64,000 nt of DNA from Chrysemys picta bellii (GCF_011386835.1 NC_088796.1:27359011-27423010), one strand, 5' to 3'; numbered from the stretch's first letter, positions 47,676 to 58,907 are shown. A program made the numbers and translations. The notes: generated by a model not told the origin, from the sequence alone.

Positions 47676-48778
47676 ATGGCTCTCAACTTGCAGGTACTCT
47701 ACAAGGAAGAATTCACACTGGGAGGAAAATGGTATATCGTCAGCCTCACTGCTAGCTCTTCCTCAGCCTGCACATGTGGGGGTCCTAGCCAAACAAGGCA
47801 TCCTGACCCTGGAGGCTTCTATCCAGGTCCTGGTCTTGACTTGCACAGAACGCAGTTGCATGTTCCTGCCAAGAAAAGTCAGGCAGGGGGGACCATCCAG
47901 CATGAGAGGAGTCTGTTGGTGGAGTTACTCAGGAAGCAGGTACGAGGGCTACAGGAGGAGGTGGGTCATCTATGTCACATCTGGGAGCGACATCGATGAA
48001 ATGCATACAGAAATGCCCAGATTGGTGGATGCTAGCCAATTAAAGAAGACTATAGCAGCATCAGAGAAGGAAGCAGAACTAGCTGCTCTACTGGGGGGCA
48101 ACTGGCAGCTTGCCATCTCGGGCAGTAGATAGTGCTCCATCCCCCACCCGAGACCACATCCAGGTCAAGAACTAGTATGCTGTATTGGCAACAGGAGGAG
48201 AGAATAAGACCCTAATGACTGAGAAAGAGGAGCAACCTGCCCTTAAGGCTGGGAGACTCACAGCCACCACACCCAGGAGGAGATATAGGGTGATGGTGTC
48301 CAGGGACTCGCTTCGGAGGAGGACAGAGACATCTATCTGCTGATCTTATGGCCCAGGGTCCTGCCTGGAATCTGCACCTAAGACATCATAGAAAGGTTGC
48401 AGAGACTCAGCTGTCCCACTGACCGCTACCCCACACTGCTCATCCATGTGGGCATTAATGATATTGACAAGTATAATCCTGAGCAGATCTGCAGTGACTC
48501 CAGGGCTCTGGGAGCGAAGGTGAAAGAGTCAGGGGTGCAGGTGGTGTTCTCAGCCATCCTCCTGGATCAAGGTAAGGGCCCCTGCTGGGACACATCTATC
48601 CTAGAGATGAATGCCTGGTTGCACAGATGGTGTTGATGGGCAGGCTTTGGCTTCCTTGACCACAGGATGTTGTTCCAGGGAAGAGAACTGCTGGGAAGAG
48701 ATGGAGTTCCCCATGACAAAGTGGAAGAGCATCTTTGGTCACTGACTTGCCAACCTAGCGAGGAGGGCTTTAAACTAT
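47676..48778 (+). pseudogene. CR1 ORF1 remnant with SGNH/esterase-like domain
   Basis: An N-terminal helical segment reads LVELLRKQVRGLQEEVGHLC. A hydrolase-like region follows: VSRDSLRR (GDS block with Gly changed to Arg), LLIHVGINDID (GxND block), GVQVVFSAILLDQ and FGFLDHRMLF (the DH block). CR1 ORF1 proteins carry such an esterase domain after a coiled coil and help in retrotransposition. Stops (for example in TSIC-stop) and frame changes break it. Confidence 0.8.
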
Positions 48779-49011
48779 GGGCTTGTCTACACATAAACTG
48801 CTGCAGCAGCACAGCTGCGCCACTGCAGTGGTTCAGTGAAGACACTACCTACAATGATGGGAGAGGTTCTCCCATTGGCACAGGTAATCCTTCTCCCTGA
48901 GAAGATACTCTGTGGGTTAGGATGGTTTAACTGCTTCACTTAGCGTGTGGATTTTTCACACCTCTGAGTGACATAGTTATACTGACCTGATTTCCTAGTG
49001 TAGACCTGTCC
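48779..49011. mobile_element. Harbinger-type MITE inserted in CR1
   Basis: The 233-bp element has ends GGGCTTGTCTACACATAA and CTAGTGTAGACCTGTCC. It is an intact relative of the split MITE at 12894-18121, sharing GACACTACCTA, TTCTCCCATTGGC and TTTTTCACACCTCTGAGTGA. It separates CR1 ORF1 from ORF2. Confidence 0.85.
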
Positions 49012-51200
49012 TAAATAAAAAGGAGGTAGGGATCAGACGGCTAGATGTTGGGGGTTGGAGGGAATGGAAAATTACAATACGGTCACAGGAACAAGAATGA
49101 AAATGGTGGGGAAAGTCTGCCAATTTCTTAGATGTCTATACACAAATGCAAGCAGTATGGGGAACAGACAGGAAAAACCGAAAGTATTAGTACATAAGCT
49201 ACATTATGAATTATGACACCATTGAGACTTGGTGGGTTACATCTCATGTCTGGAATTATTGTATAGAGGGCTATAACTTGTTCACAAAGGAAAGGCGGGG
49301 GAGGGGGGAAGGAGGAGGTGTTGCATCACACAGGCACCAACTTTTCAATGTGCCGGGGAGTATTCGGCCCCTGGCTCTGCCCAGGCCCCATCCCCACTCC
49401 ACCCCTTCCTCCAAGGCCTGCCCCGCCTCTTCCCACCCATTCCACCCCTCCCCCAGCATTCCACGCCCTCACTACGCCCTCCCAAAGCCTCCCGCATGCC
49501 ACAAAACAGCTGATTGCGGCAGGCAGAAGGGTTGGGGAGGTGCTGTTCAGTGGGGCCTGCAGGCGGGCAGCAAACACTGGGGGATAGGAGGGGTGCTGCC
49601 GATGGGTGCTGAGCACCCACCATTTTTCCCCCCTGGGTGCTCCAACCCCAGAGCATCCACGGAGTTGGCGCCTATGGTACATCATACTAATGTTCTGAGG
49701 TCCCAAAGGAAGTGAGAGGCAGACCAGCTGAAAGTCTCTGGGTAAAGATAAAAGGGAAAACATAGGGATTAAATCATGGTAGCAGTCTACTACAGACCAC
49801 CAAATCAGGAGGAGGTGGAGGATGAGACATTTTTAGAACAAATAGAAATATCCAACACACTAAGCCTGGTAGTAATGGGGGACTAACTACCCAGATATCT
49901 GTTAGAAAAGTAATACAGCAAAACACAAGATGTCCAATAAGTTCTTGGAATGTATTGGGGATATCTTTTTGTTTCAGAAAGCGGAGGAAGTAACTAGGGG
50001 GGCAGCCATTTTAAACTTCATTATGACTATGAGAGAGTAATTGGTTGTGAAACTGAGGGTTGAAGGCAATTTGGCATCAACAATCTAAGGAAAGCAATTT
50101 TAAGGAAAAGAAGGAGTGAGCAGCAGAACAAGGACAATGGACTTGAAAACAAAGTCTGTATTTTATGTTTTTAACAAACTTAGAACTGGTAAGTAAGATC
50201 CCATGGGAAGAAAATCTAGGGGGAAAGGGAGAGTATGCAGAGCCAAAAATCAGAAAGGCTAGCAATAAGAAGTTCTATAAATACATTAGGAAAAGGAGAA
50301 AGATGAAGCAAAGTGTAAGTCCACTACTTAGTGGGGAAGGAGAGCTCATAACGGATGACATCCAGAAAGTTGAGGTGTTTAATGCTTATTTTACTTCAGC
50401 CTTCACTAAAGATTAATTGTGACCAGATATTTAAAAGAAAACTACAAGGGGAAGGAACACAAACCAGAATAAGGAAATTACAGGTTAAAGATTATTTAAA
50501 TAAGGTGGATGTATCCAAGTCAGCAAGGCCAGATTAATTCATCCTAGGTACTTAAACTAGCAGCAGCAATATCAGAATCATTAGCGATTATATTCAAGAG
50601 GATAGGTGACGTACCAGATGACTGGAGAAGGGCAAACATAGTACCTATTTTTAGAAAAGGGAACAAAGATGACCTGGGAAACTATAGACTATCCAGCCTA
50701 ACTTTGATATCTGGAAAGACTCTGAAACAAATGATCAAACAGTTTGTAAGCACCTAGAGGAGAACAGAATTATAAGGAATAGCCAACATGGATTTGTCAA
50801 GAACAAATCATGCCAAACCAACCTATTTTCCTTCTCTGACAAGGTTACTGACCTAGTGGACAGGGGAGGAAGGGTTTCTAGACAGGATAACTTGATTTTA
50901 GTAATGCTCTGACATGGTCCTACCTGACAGTCTCGTTAGCAAACTAGAAAAATGTTGTCTAGATGAAATTTCTATAAAGCGGTTGCATAACTGGTTGAAA
51001 GACCATACTCAAAGAGTAGTTATCAATGGCTCATTGTCAAACTGGGAGGACATACCTAGTGGGGTCCCAGAGAGATCAGTCTAGGTCTGGAACTATATAA
51101 TTTTTTCTTTAATGACTCGGACAAAACATGCTTACAAAAAATCAGCAGATGCCCCTGAGTTAAGAGGGACTGCAAAAACTTTGAAGGCCCAGGATTAGAA
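49012..51200 (+). pseudogene. CR1 ORF2 remnant (endonuclease and reverse transcriptase)
   Basis: The APE-type endonuclease start is seen as NYDTIETWW...WNYCIEGYNLFTKE and RRGRGEGGGVA (49206-49328). It is cut by the MITE and resumes with SLWVKIKGK and VYYRPPNQEE. Later pieces include FNAYFTSAFTKD (50373-50415), DWRRANIVPIFRKGNKDD and LGNYRLSSLTLIS (50620-50712, RT), LHNWLKDHTQRVVINGSLSN and EDIPSGVPE (about 50985-51070). LVRPQLEYC at about 51475-51500 belongs to the C-terminal part. Stops occur throughout. Confidence 0.82.
49329..49676. mobile_element. hAT-type MITE inserted in the CR1 endonuclease
   Basis: The ends CACAGGCACCAACTTTTC and GAGTTGGCGCCTATG are inverted repeats. Flanks TTGCATCA (49321-49328) and GTACATCA (49677-49684) match at six of eight positions. 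The interior is C-rich and includes GGTGCTGAGCACCCACC. Confidence 0.75.
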
Positions 51201-51993
51201 TTCAAAATGACCTTGATAAAGTGGAGAACTGGTCTGAAATCAAAAGATGAAATTAAATAAAGATAAGTGCAAAGTACTGCACTTAAAAAGGAAAAAATGC
51301 ACAACTACAAAATGGGAAATAACTGGCTAGATCTGGAGGTTATAGTGGATCACAAATTGACTATAAGCTAACAATGTGATGCAGTTGCAAAAAAAGGCTA
51401 ACATCATTCTGGAGTGCATTAACAGGAGTTGCACATCTAAGACAATGGAGGTAATTTTCCCACTCTATTTGGCACTGGTAAGGCCTCAGCTGGAGTACTG
51501 TATCCAGTGTCCACTTTAGCAAAGCTGTGGACAAACTGGAGAGAGTCCAGGGGAGAACAACAAATATGATAAAAGGTTTAGAAACCCAATCTATGAGGAC
51601 AGGTTAAAAAATTGAGCATTTATAGTTTTAAGAAAAGGAGACAGAGGGGACACCTGGTAAGGGTCTTCAAACATGTTAAGGGCTGTTATAAAGAGGGCAG
51701 TGATCAACTGTTCTCCATATCCTCTGAAGAGAGGACAAGAATTGATCAGCATAGTTTAGAGGAAGAGAGACTCAGGGTAGATGTTAGGAAAAACTTTCTA
51801 GCTATAAAGGATAGTTAAATCACTGGGAATACGTTTCCAAGGGAGGTTCTGGAATTCCCATCATTGAAGGTTTAAGAATAGGTTAAGCCAACACCTGTCA
51901 TGGATCGTCTAGATACACTTGGTCCTGCCTCATGGGCTGGACTAGATAACCTTTCAAGGTTCCTTCCAGTCCTACATATCTATGATTCTATGA

Positions 51994-53486
51994 AGGGCCT
52001 ACAGAAGAGTCAAATACTGTTGCATTTTTAGTGCAAGAAAACATCTTTGGCAAGGAGCACAGAATGGTTTTCACAGTGGTCTGACACGATGCTGCAATCA
52101 TAGAACTGAAACACCTCCAGAAATAAAAATTGCCAAAGCACAAGGCATTTTCTCCCCATTATATTAGTATCAGATATTCAGTTGCACACACAGCCAGAAT
52201 GCCTCACTGTTCCAATGGCCCAGAATGGAAAGTGGTGGCCTCAGCTCATTGCCAAATAGAATTGCTAACTGACTTGGATCTTGTCTGTGAATCTTACTAG
52301 TCAATATGAATGAATCAGTTAAAATTCTTTTACTACAGTTCCCTTGGATATGTTGTTTTAACTTTTTGCCAGGTTGTTTCACATCCTCAGTCAATGGCAA
52401 CTTCATATTGGGTTTTTAGTATACATTTTGTTTGAAGTGCATTACAAGAACTAACAGAGGTGTTAAGATCAAATGTACTGAAATCAATTAGATGTTGTAT
52501 GCTCTCTCTATTAAGTGCATGTACAACATGTGAAACCTGAATGTACAGAGTCACAAAGAGTTTCTGGCCATACGAAGCAACCATGCAAGTGTTTCACTTT
52601 ATACACAAGTAGCCACTCCAACTTCAGCAGTACCAATCATGAATGTGTTTGCAGCATTGGGAACTTAATGGCTCATTTTGTTCACAGAACTTACCCACCA
52701 CAAGTAGCAATCTACATTATATGTGTGGTAGCCAGCATTAAAAACAAAATACCACAAAACCTCTTTAATTTTTTATTAGACAGGTGCAAAAAAGTATGAG
52801 AACTTTGTTTTTCCAGAACTAAAAAGCATAATTGATCTTGGTGACATTTTATTTTGTAAGTACGTTATGTATGGCCTGAGACATGGTATGTCAAATTCCA
52901 GCCTAAAGGTAAGTAGAACTGCTTTATTACTAACTTCTCAAAACAGGGGTCATAGCAAAAATTACCCCCCCCCTTTTTTTTTTTAAATTACTATGTAAAC
53001 CTGGAGCTACTCTGTTTCTCTGATACAATTACACATGAAATGGAAAACCTTATAGCTGTTGCTATAATTCCTGAAATATTTTTCTAACCAGTATCCTATT
53101 TCCATTATAGTGCACAGTCTATTTTGACACTCTGCTTCCATCACTTCCCCACCACCCTACCTCCTTGTGAACATGCAGCTATTCACAGCATCAACATTAA
53201 GATCTTCTGAAGCAAAACATTTATATTACAAGCATCAACTCAATGCAATCAGGTTTATATACAAAATGCAACCCTCATTCTCTTCCACAGATCAAGAACT
53301 TTAGATAAGAATATCTCCGCCTTTAAACTTGGGGGAAAATATCAATGCTGCCAGCAGGGCAATTTGTTTCCCAACAGTCAGAGAAAAACCCCAAAAACAG
53401 ATAAAAATATACACTAGTTCTCAACAATGGAAGTTTAACAATGTGTTAGCTAGGCAGTGGTTTTGTATTTGCCTAGCACATGGCTT
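51994..53486. other. Intron 2, nothing recognised
   Basis: Follows the CR1 3' end. AT-rich, no motif. Confidence 0.5.
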
Positions 53487-53494
53487 ATTAATGT

Positions 53495-54782
53495 TACTCC
53501 TGGGGGAATTCTGCACCACTGCATGTCCGCAGAACTCATGTCTCCCACTGATTTCTTTGCACCCCTGCACAAAAATGACTTTCTGACAGGGAAGCTGCAA
53601 GAGCAGTCACACACCACTCCCTAGCTGCCTAGGTACGTCGTTTCAGGCATCCGGAGCAGACAGCGGAGCGGTAAATCACAGCAGGGCTGGGGATGCCCCA
53701 GCCAATGGCTCCTACCTTAAGCCAGGATCAGCTGCTAGTCCCAGCTGGGCTGGAGGCAGCAGGAGAGGACAAGACTTCCTCTTCCCCTGCAAAGAGTGGC
53801 TGGGGCTGTGTCAGACCCACCCCAGAAACCTTCCCCAGCTGCAGGAAGCTCAGCATCCTCCCCTGCTTCCTGACCCCATCATTCCTCAGCTGTACAGGGA
53901 GCTGCTCCCCCATCCACCCACGCCCCTGGCATCCGGACCTCCCATACCCAAACACCCCCGCCAAGCCTCACCCATACACCCAAACTCCCTCAGCCCTCCA
54001 GACCTGAACCTCACCCCATTGAACCTCAACCCCTGCATCTGGAGCCCCCTGCACCCAGAATCCCTGCCTCTGAACTCCCACCCCTACTCCCAGACCACCC
54101 TCCACTGGGCTACCTGCACTCAAACCCACCCCATGATGAGTCCTACCCCCCTGCACCATCCTGAGTTCCCACATCCTGACCCCACACCACTGACCCCTAA
54201 TTAGCTTCAACAGGTCTACCCCCCCAAGCCCCACTCCCCTAGCACCCAGTCCCCCCTGCTGAGACCCCCACACCCCTCTGCTGAACCCCAACCACTTTCA
54301 CCTGGAAGCCCCTGCAGAGTCCCGTTGCCCCTGCACCTGGAACCCCCCCCAAGCCTCTGTGCATCTAGATCGCCCACACACCTAGACCCCACCCCCCCAC
54401 TGAGCTGCCTGTACCCGGATTGTCCCACACAGAATCCTCTCACCCCACACCTGAATCCCCCCACATTTGCATCCTGCCTGGTTGAGCCTGCCTGCCCCAC
54501 ACATGGTGTGCCTGGCACAGAGGGGCAGGGCCCCAGCGCATTTCTGGGGTAGGCCCAGGCCTTGTGCTGTGTCAGGGTCGGGTGTAGCCTCATCACCGAG
54601 TCTGGGGTGGGGGGTGAGGAGGCTGCAGGATGATCGCCAACCTTTGTGCAGCCAGTGGCCTGTGCTCCCCAATGCCATGCTGGAGCCTCTGCATTTATTA
54701 ATAGACAAATAAAACTTGCAGAATTTTAAAATATTGTGCGCAGAATTTTTAAATTTTTTTGGCTCATAATGCCTTCAGGAGT
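53495..54782. mobile_element. hAT-type 1.29-kb non-autonomous element
   Basis: ATTAATGT is duplicated perfectly at 53487-53494 and 54783-54790. The left end TACTCCTGGGGGAATTCTGC pairs loosely with the right end (GCGCAGAATTTTTAAA... CAGGAGT). The interior is C-rich degenerate minisatellite sequence, giving spurious frames on both strands. Confidence 0.85.
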
Positions 54783-54962
54783 ATTAATGTGTAGCAAGTG
54801 TCTTTGTAGCATCGTAATATTTTGCCACAGAAAAGAACGTATGTTTATCAAGAGCCAGTCAGTAAACTTTGAAACAAATTAACACATACAGTAATTACGA
54901 GATGAAGTGTTTTTTTAAGTTCTAATATGGTGACAGGAAGTCCAGAATAAATATGTCTTAAG

Positions 54963-56176
54963 TAGGGTGTCAAACGATAAAAAAAAAAAAAATTAATTGC
55001 AATTAATCACAAGATTAAAAATATTGTCACAATTAATCACAATTTTAATCGCACTGTCTAATAATAATCCAATACCATTTATTTAAATATTTTTGTGGGG
55101 GGAGCGCACTGTCTCTTTAAGCAGAGTATTCAGGAGCCTGAACACTTTTTCAGCCAGCAGCAGCTGCTATTGGTAGCACTCACTCCCGCGCCAGCAGCAG
55201 ACAGGTTCCCCCTTTCCCCGACCCCAGCTCAGCAGTGACTGGGAACATGGACGGGGCCCCCTCCCCAGCTCTGCGCAGCAGACAGGAAGCGGGCTCCTGG
55301 TCTGCAGCAGCTTGGCCAGGGATGGCTCCATGGGGCGCAGGGGGAGAGGAGACAGGGAGCAGCAGTAGAGCAGGGTGGCAAGAGGATGGGCACCCATGCC
55401 CCAGAGGCACGCAGCAGCACCCCCTGAGCACAGCACCCTGGTGTGTGATTAATGCTCATTAAAAAAACACATTAATGTGTTCTGAGTTAATCACATGCGA
55501 AACTGCAATTGACAGCCCTAATTATTTTTTATTAGAAATATTTGCATTTTAAAAAAGAAAATCTTCAAGTAGAAGCATGAAGGGGCATAAAAATGTTTAT
55601 TATATCTGGCACATAATTATCTTGCAACTCCGGCTACAACCGTGCCAAGAGAACGCCTGTTCTCACTTTCAGGTGATGTTGTAAATAAAAAGCTGGCAGC
55701 ATTATCTCCCATAAATGTAAACAAACTTGTTTGTCTTAGCAATTGGCTGAACAAGTAGCAGGACTGAGTGGACTTGTAGGCTCCAAAGTTTTATATTATT
55801 TTGTTTTTGAGTGCAGTTATGTAAAAATAAAAATTAAAACAAAAAAATTCTACATTTGTAAATTGCACTTTCACGATAAAGAGATTGAACCACAGTACTT
55901 ATCTAAGGTGAATTGAAAAATACTATTTCTTTTATTTTTACAGTGCAAATATTTGTAATCAAAAATAAATATAAAGTGAGCACTATTCACTTTGTGTTAT
56001 GTGTTGTAATTGAAATCAACATTTGAAAATGTAAAAAAAATCCAAAAATATTTATAATACATTTAAATTGGTATTCTATTATTGTTTAACACTGTGATTA
56101 ATCATAATTAATTTTTTTAATCTAGTTAGTTTGTTTTGCATTAATCACTTGAGTTAATTATAAATGGACAGCCCTT
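54963..56176 (+). mobile_element. Composite hAT element (TAGGGCTGTCAA family)
   Basis: GTCTTAAG is duplicated perfectly at 54955-54962 and 56177-56184. The left end is TAGGGTGTCAAACGAT and the right end ATGGACAGCCCTT. At 55620-55760 the plus strand encodes the hAT C-terminus (ATTVPRERLFSLSGDVVNKK, then LAALSPINVNKLVCLSNWLN). A second, internal 3' terminus (AATTGACAGCCCTA, ending 55520) and about 390 bp of unrelated GC-rich sequence (55097-55490) occupy the left half. Confidence 0.85.
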
Positions 56177-56408
56177 GTCTTAAGCACTGCAACTGATCAT
56201 ACTAGAACAAACCAGGTACATATGGGAAGAGATGGCTATATGATCTATCACAGCCACAAAATCATTCATTAGAAAATGCTGAAGCAATTCCAAGCACTAT
56301 CTGATATACAACACTGCTAAAATGAGGTGGATCTGCAGGTTGATTTAGGGTGAGATTTGGGCTGGAGGGAGTAATGAGGGAGCCTCTGGAAAGGCAACTG
56401 GAGTTTAG

Positions 56409-56505
56409 AGTACTCATCCAAAGAAGTGGGCTGCAGTCCACGAAAGCTTATGCTCCAATAAATTTGTTAGTCTCTAAGGTGCCACAAGTACTCCTGTTCT
56501 TTTTG
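56409..56505 (+). mobile_element. Penelope-type tail fragment with a third hammerhead-like segment
   Basis: CATCCAAAGAAGTGGG through GGTGCCACAAGTACTCC repeats the tail seen at 3690-3770. The stem II (six pairs, UGCA loop), GAAA and GC-TTAT-GC-TC are kept, but the first core strand is CCAAAGA with two changes. No clear target duplication was found. Confidence 0.7.
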
Positions 56506-57178
56506 TCTAAATTAATAGAACTGTCCAACCCCCAAAAGCTATAAACAGCCCCATCTGCAGCCAGTAAATAATGACCCTGAAGAAAGGCCTCTAAAAAACA
56601 ACTACAGAGGAAGGAGGTAAACGTACATCTACCAATAACCCATCAGGTCCCGTCCGTCCCCGACACAAATAGAGGTGGCGGAGAAGAGCGCTACATACCT
56701 AGCAATACCCCACCCCAGACCCCGCCCCTTCACTGCAACAGCTGTCCAGACTGTAAGACTGAAAATAGCATCCCTGTGTGACTGCAGTTTGGTTACACAC
56801 CGAAGCACAAACTGATCCCCTGACTAGAAGTCTAGCGCCCCCCGCCCCCGACAGTACCAACCAGGACTGCGGACTAGCCGGAGCTCCGCTCTCACCTGGG
56901 ACGCCATCACTATGGCAAGGCCCCTCCTTCCCACACCTCCCCTGGCTTTGGCGGACCCCCGGGACGCACCCAAGCCCCTCGCCCAGGGGCGGGGCGGGAC
57001 ATACCTCCCCAGCCCAAGCCCCTCTCCCCTGGCCCCGCCTTTGAGGCAGGGTTTCACCCACCTCCCATGGGGTAGGGATGGAGCTGGACTCCTAGCGCAC
57101 CAGCGATCCCCCAGCCCGGCCTCCCCAGGGCCCGGCCCAGCCCACCCCCGGCACGGGGCGCCCCCCGGCCCCGCTTAC

Positions 57179-57226
57179 CTCGGCTGAGATCAAGCGGGAC
57201 GTTCTCCTCGCCGCTGTCATTCCGAC
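57179..57226 (-). CDS. RICTOR: RICTOR coding exon 2
   Basis: This 48-nt exon enters in phase 1 and leaves in phase 1. It reads G-RNDSGEENVPLDLSR plus one base. The acidic RNDSGEENVPLDL segment is characteristic of the RICTOR N-terminus, which is the main reason for the gene call. The acceptor CAG is the complement of 57227-57229 and the donor GTAAGC begins at 57178. Only 108 bp separate it from exon 1, and both lie in the same GC-rich island. Confidence 0.96.
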
Positions 57227-57334
57227 CTGTGTGGGGGGGAGAAGCGGAGAGCCCGTTAGCCTGGGCGGGGAGGGAGTGATGGGGCCGGGGGAGCAGCAGC
57301 GGCGCCTCCCGCCGGGCCTAGCCGGGCTCCTTAC
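57227..57334 (-). other. RICTOR: RICTOR intron 1 (108 bp)
   Basis: A very short, GC-rich intron with GTAAGG at its 5' end and an ACACAG acceptor preceded by a C-run. It lies wholly within the CpG island. Its size follows from the splice sites of exons 1 and 2. Confidence 0.9.
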
Positions 57335-57383
57335 CTCGGATGCGGAGGTGCCTCAGCGAGCGGGCGCGGAGGCTCACCGCCAT
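57335..57383 (-). CDS. RICTOR: RICTOR coding exon 1 (start codon, residues 1-16 and first base of codon 17)
   Basis: RICTOR is the scaffold that defines mTOR complex 2, the kinase complex that phosphorylates AKT, SGK and PKC in the cytoplasm and at membranes. The 49-nt coding exon reads MAVSLRARSLRHLRIR plus one base of the next Gly codon. This matches the RICTOR amino terminus in length and pattern (basic and Leu-rich, ending RxRG in mammals). The ATG is the complement of 57381-57383, and a GTAAGG donor follows at 57334. The phase (1) fits exon 2 exactly. The start sits in a CpG island, in an AACATGGCGG context typical of YY1-type promoters. The 5' UTR extends right of 57383, but its start cannot be fixed. 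The assignment is supported jointly by exons 2 and 3. Confidence 0.95.
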
Positions 57384-57434
57384 GTTTACGGCCCCGCAGT
57401 CACAACACCGGAAACCTCGCCCTCTCTCGCGAGG
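57374..57434 (-). promoter_or_regulatory. Core promoter motifs: YY1-like, ETS-like and TCTCGCGAG-like
   Basis: On the minus strand the start codon is embedded in AACATGGCGG, a YY1-type element that commonly overlaps the ATG of housekeeping genes. ACCGGAAA (57407-57414, plus strand) fits an ETS/GABP site. TCTCGCGAGG (57425-57434) is one base from the TCTCGCGAGA promoter motif. These are motif matches only; binding is inferred. Confidence 0.5.
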
Positions 57435-57905
57435 AGACCGAGCCGCCGCCGACTCCCGCGGCCCCCGCCGGCCTGTCGCGAGGGGGCGCGGGAACGCGCG
57501 GCGGCGAGGAGCGGGGTGGGCGGTGGGGCCTGGCGCCGGTGAATGACCCCGGCGTGCCAGAGGGGCCTTGGCTAAACTCCCCCTGCGCTCCCCTGCCCCG
57601 CCTTTAGAGAGGAGGCGGGCAGGACACCCACACATCGCCCCGCCCCGGCTAGGGGGCTTTCCCTCAGCACCCTCCAGGGGGCGTTTTCCTCCATTCGCTG
57701 CCCCCTTTTCCCATCAGGGCAGGGGGGGTGTCTTCACCCTCTGCACATTGGCATCATTTACCCGTGAAGGCAGCCGCCTTCAGTGATGTGGGGCTCCCTG
57801 GCCCCCCAGCTTTGCCAGCAGGGTTGGGGGCCTCTTTGTAGCGCCTAGCTCGCTCCCAAACCTTTGTGTGCTGTCTGCTCCCCTCCCTCCTCCAGCCACT
57901 TCAGT

Positions 57906-58222
57906 CTTTCACAACGTTGCAAACCCCCAGCATTCAAAAATCCTGAGATTTGACTTAAAATGGTGAGGGTTTTTTTATATAAATGTTTGGGGGGGTTAAG
58001 TGCTTTTTGGGGTGATTTGTCTACTGGGTACACTTGAAACACATGTTCACGCTCCTCTGCAACCATGAGGGCTGGCAGCTCTTTTTCCTTTTTCTTTCTT
58101 TTTTTAAATTGGGAGCTGGAATTCTCACTGAATTCCAGGAGCTAGGGCTTTAAAAACACCTACTGTCCCCAGCCTCACAACAAAAATCACAACAATTGGT
58201 AAAAGTCAGTATTGCCAACAAG
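57906..58222. mobile_element. Diverged MITE with GTTGC(A/C)AAC-type ends
   Basis: CACAACGTTGCAAACCC on the left and TCAGTATTGCCAACAAG on the right resemble ends of a family that includes 27862-28080 (GTGTTGCCAACTCTCACGAT). Limits and inverted repeats are poorly preserved. Confidence 0.4.
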
Positions 58223-58784
58223 TCACTAGACTGGATTGCTGCTGTTTAAAATACTTTCGCAGCCTTGTAACTTTAACAGACTTCTCCGGCAGCTTTACCT
58301 CTGACCTGCTAAGTGGTGAAAATGAAAGTGTTGATGAAAAGGCCCAAAATGGAAGATTCAAAGAAACAGTTTAGAAAACTCCAGATGGCCCCGGTCTACT
58401 TACCCTGTTGTGCTGCCTTCAATCTAATTCTACACCTTTGTAAAATATGTGGCAAAATGCCTTCTTTTCCGGAGAGCTTGCAGTGCTGGAAGCTAACTTC
58501 CTACATAACTGTTCAGCCACCCCATCTAAAGATGTTGCTTGGGTTTGTAAAGTGACATTACTTTTTTGACTCCCATCACAAAAACTCCACACCTTCTATA
58601 CCCTCATGCCTGCCCTATTCAGGCAAAAGCCTAAATAAGTAGAAGTGCTTTACAGCATGCGCTGAAGGTCAGGAAACTCTGCTTCTGAAGGATCACAGAT
58701 GAAGCAAGTTCTCAATGGATGGCTCTACACATAAGAACACCAATGTCCTGATATTTCAATCTCTGCTACCTTGAACGTCACAAG

Positions 58785-58907
58785 TAGGGTTGCCAGTTTT
58801 GGTTGGATGTATTCCTGAAGGTTTTATCACATGACATGAACTTTAATTAAAGATTAATATTTAATTCCTAGAGATTCCAGGACAATCCTGGAGGGTTGAC
58901 AACTCTG
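58785..58907. mobile_element. Small hAT-like MITE (123 bp)
   Basis: The ends TAGGGTTGCCAGTTTTGG and GGAGGGTTGACAACTCTG are imperfect inverted repeats. Flanks GTCACAAG (58777-58784) and GTCTCAAG (58908-58915) match at seven of eight bases. Confidence 0.75.

Larger units (their letters stand above)
47676..51993 (+). mobile_element. CR1 LINE retrotransposon, near full length but decayed, with two nested MITEs
   Basis: ORF1 remnants (47676-48778), the start of the ORF2 endonuclease (49012-49328), and the rest of ORF2 with the 3' end (49677-51993) occur in CR1 order on one strand. The tail AACCTTTCAAGGTTCCTTCC followed by TATGATTCTATGA is the CR1 3' terminus. The host reading resumes cleanly after each MITE, showing that the insertions are younger. 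Many stops and shifts make it inactive. Confidence 0.88.
24697..57178 (-). other. RICTOR: RICTOR intron 2 (about 32.5 kb)
   Basis: The interval between exons 2 and 3 holds no further RICTOR coding sequence that I can recognise. It is packed with hAT, Harbinger, Penelope-like and CR1 elements, listed separately. Both ends have canonical sites (GTAAGC and TGCAG). Confidence 0.9.
56690..57780 (-). promoter_or_regulatory. CpG island and promoter of RICTOR
   Basis: The sequence becomes strongly GC- and CpG-rich around RICTOR exons 1 and 2, unlike the AT-rich introns. No TATA box is seen upstream of the ATG. GC boxes (GGGGCGGG and its complement) occur repeatedly. Such islands usually have dispersed start sites and can fire in both directions. 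No divergent host gene is recognisable to the right. The boundaries are estimated by eye. Confidence 0.8.

Noticed and set aside
53693..54708. Overlapping Pro-rich frames on both strands
   Set aside because: Same cause: degenerate C-rich filler inside the element 53495-54782.
57231..57542. 103-codon plus-strand frame antisense to RICTOR exon 1
   Set aside because: Stop-poor because of high GC in the CpG island. Arg/Pro/Gly-rich with no recognisable domain.
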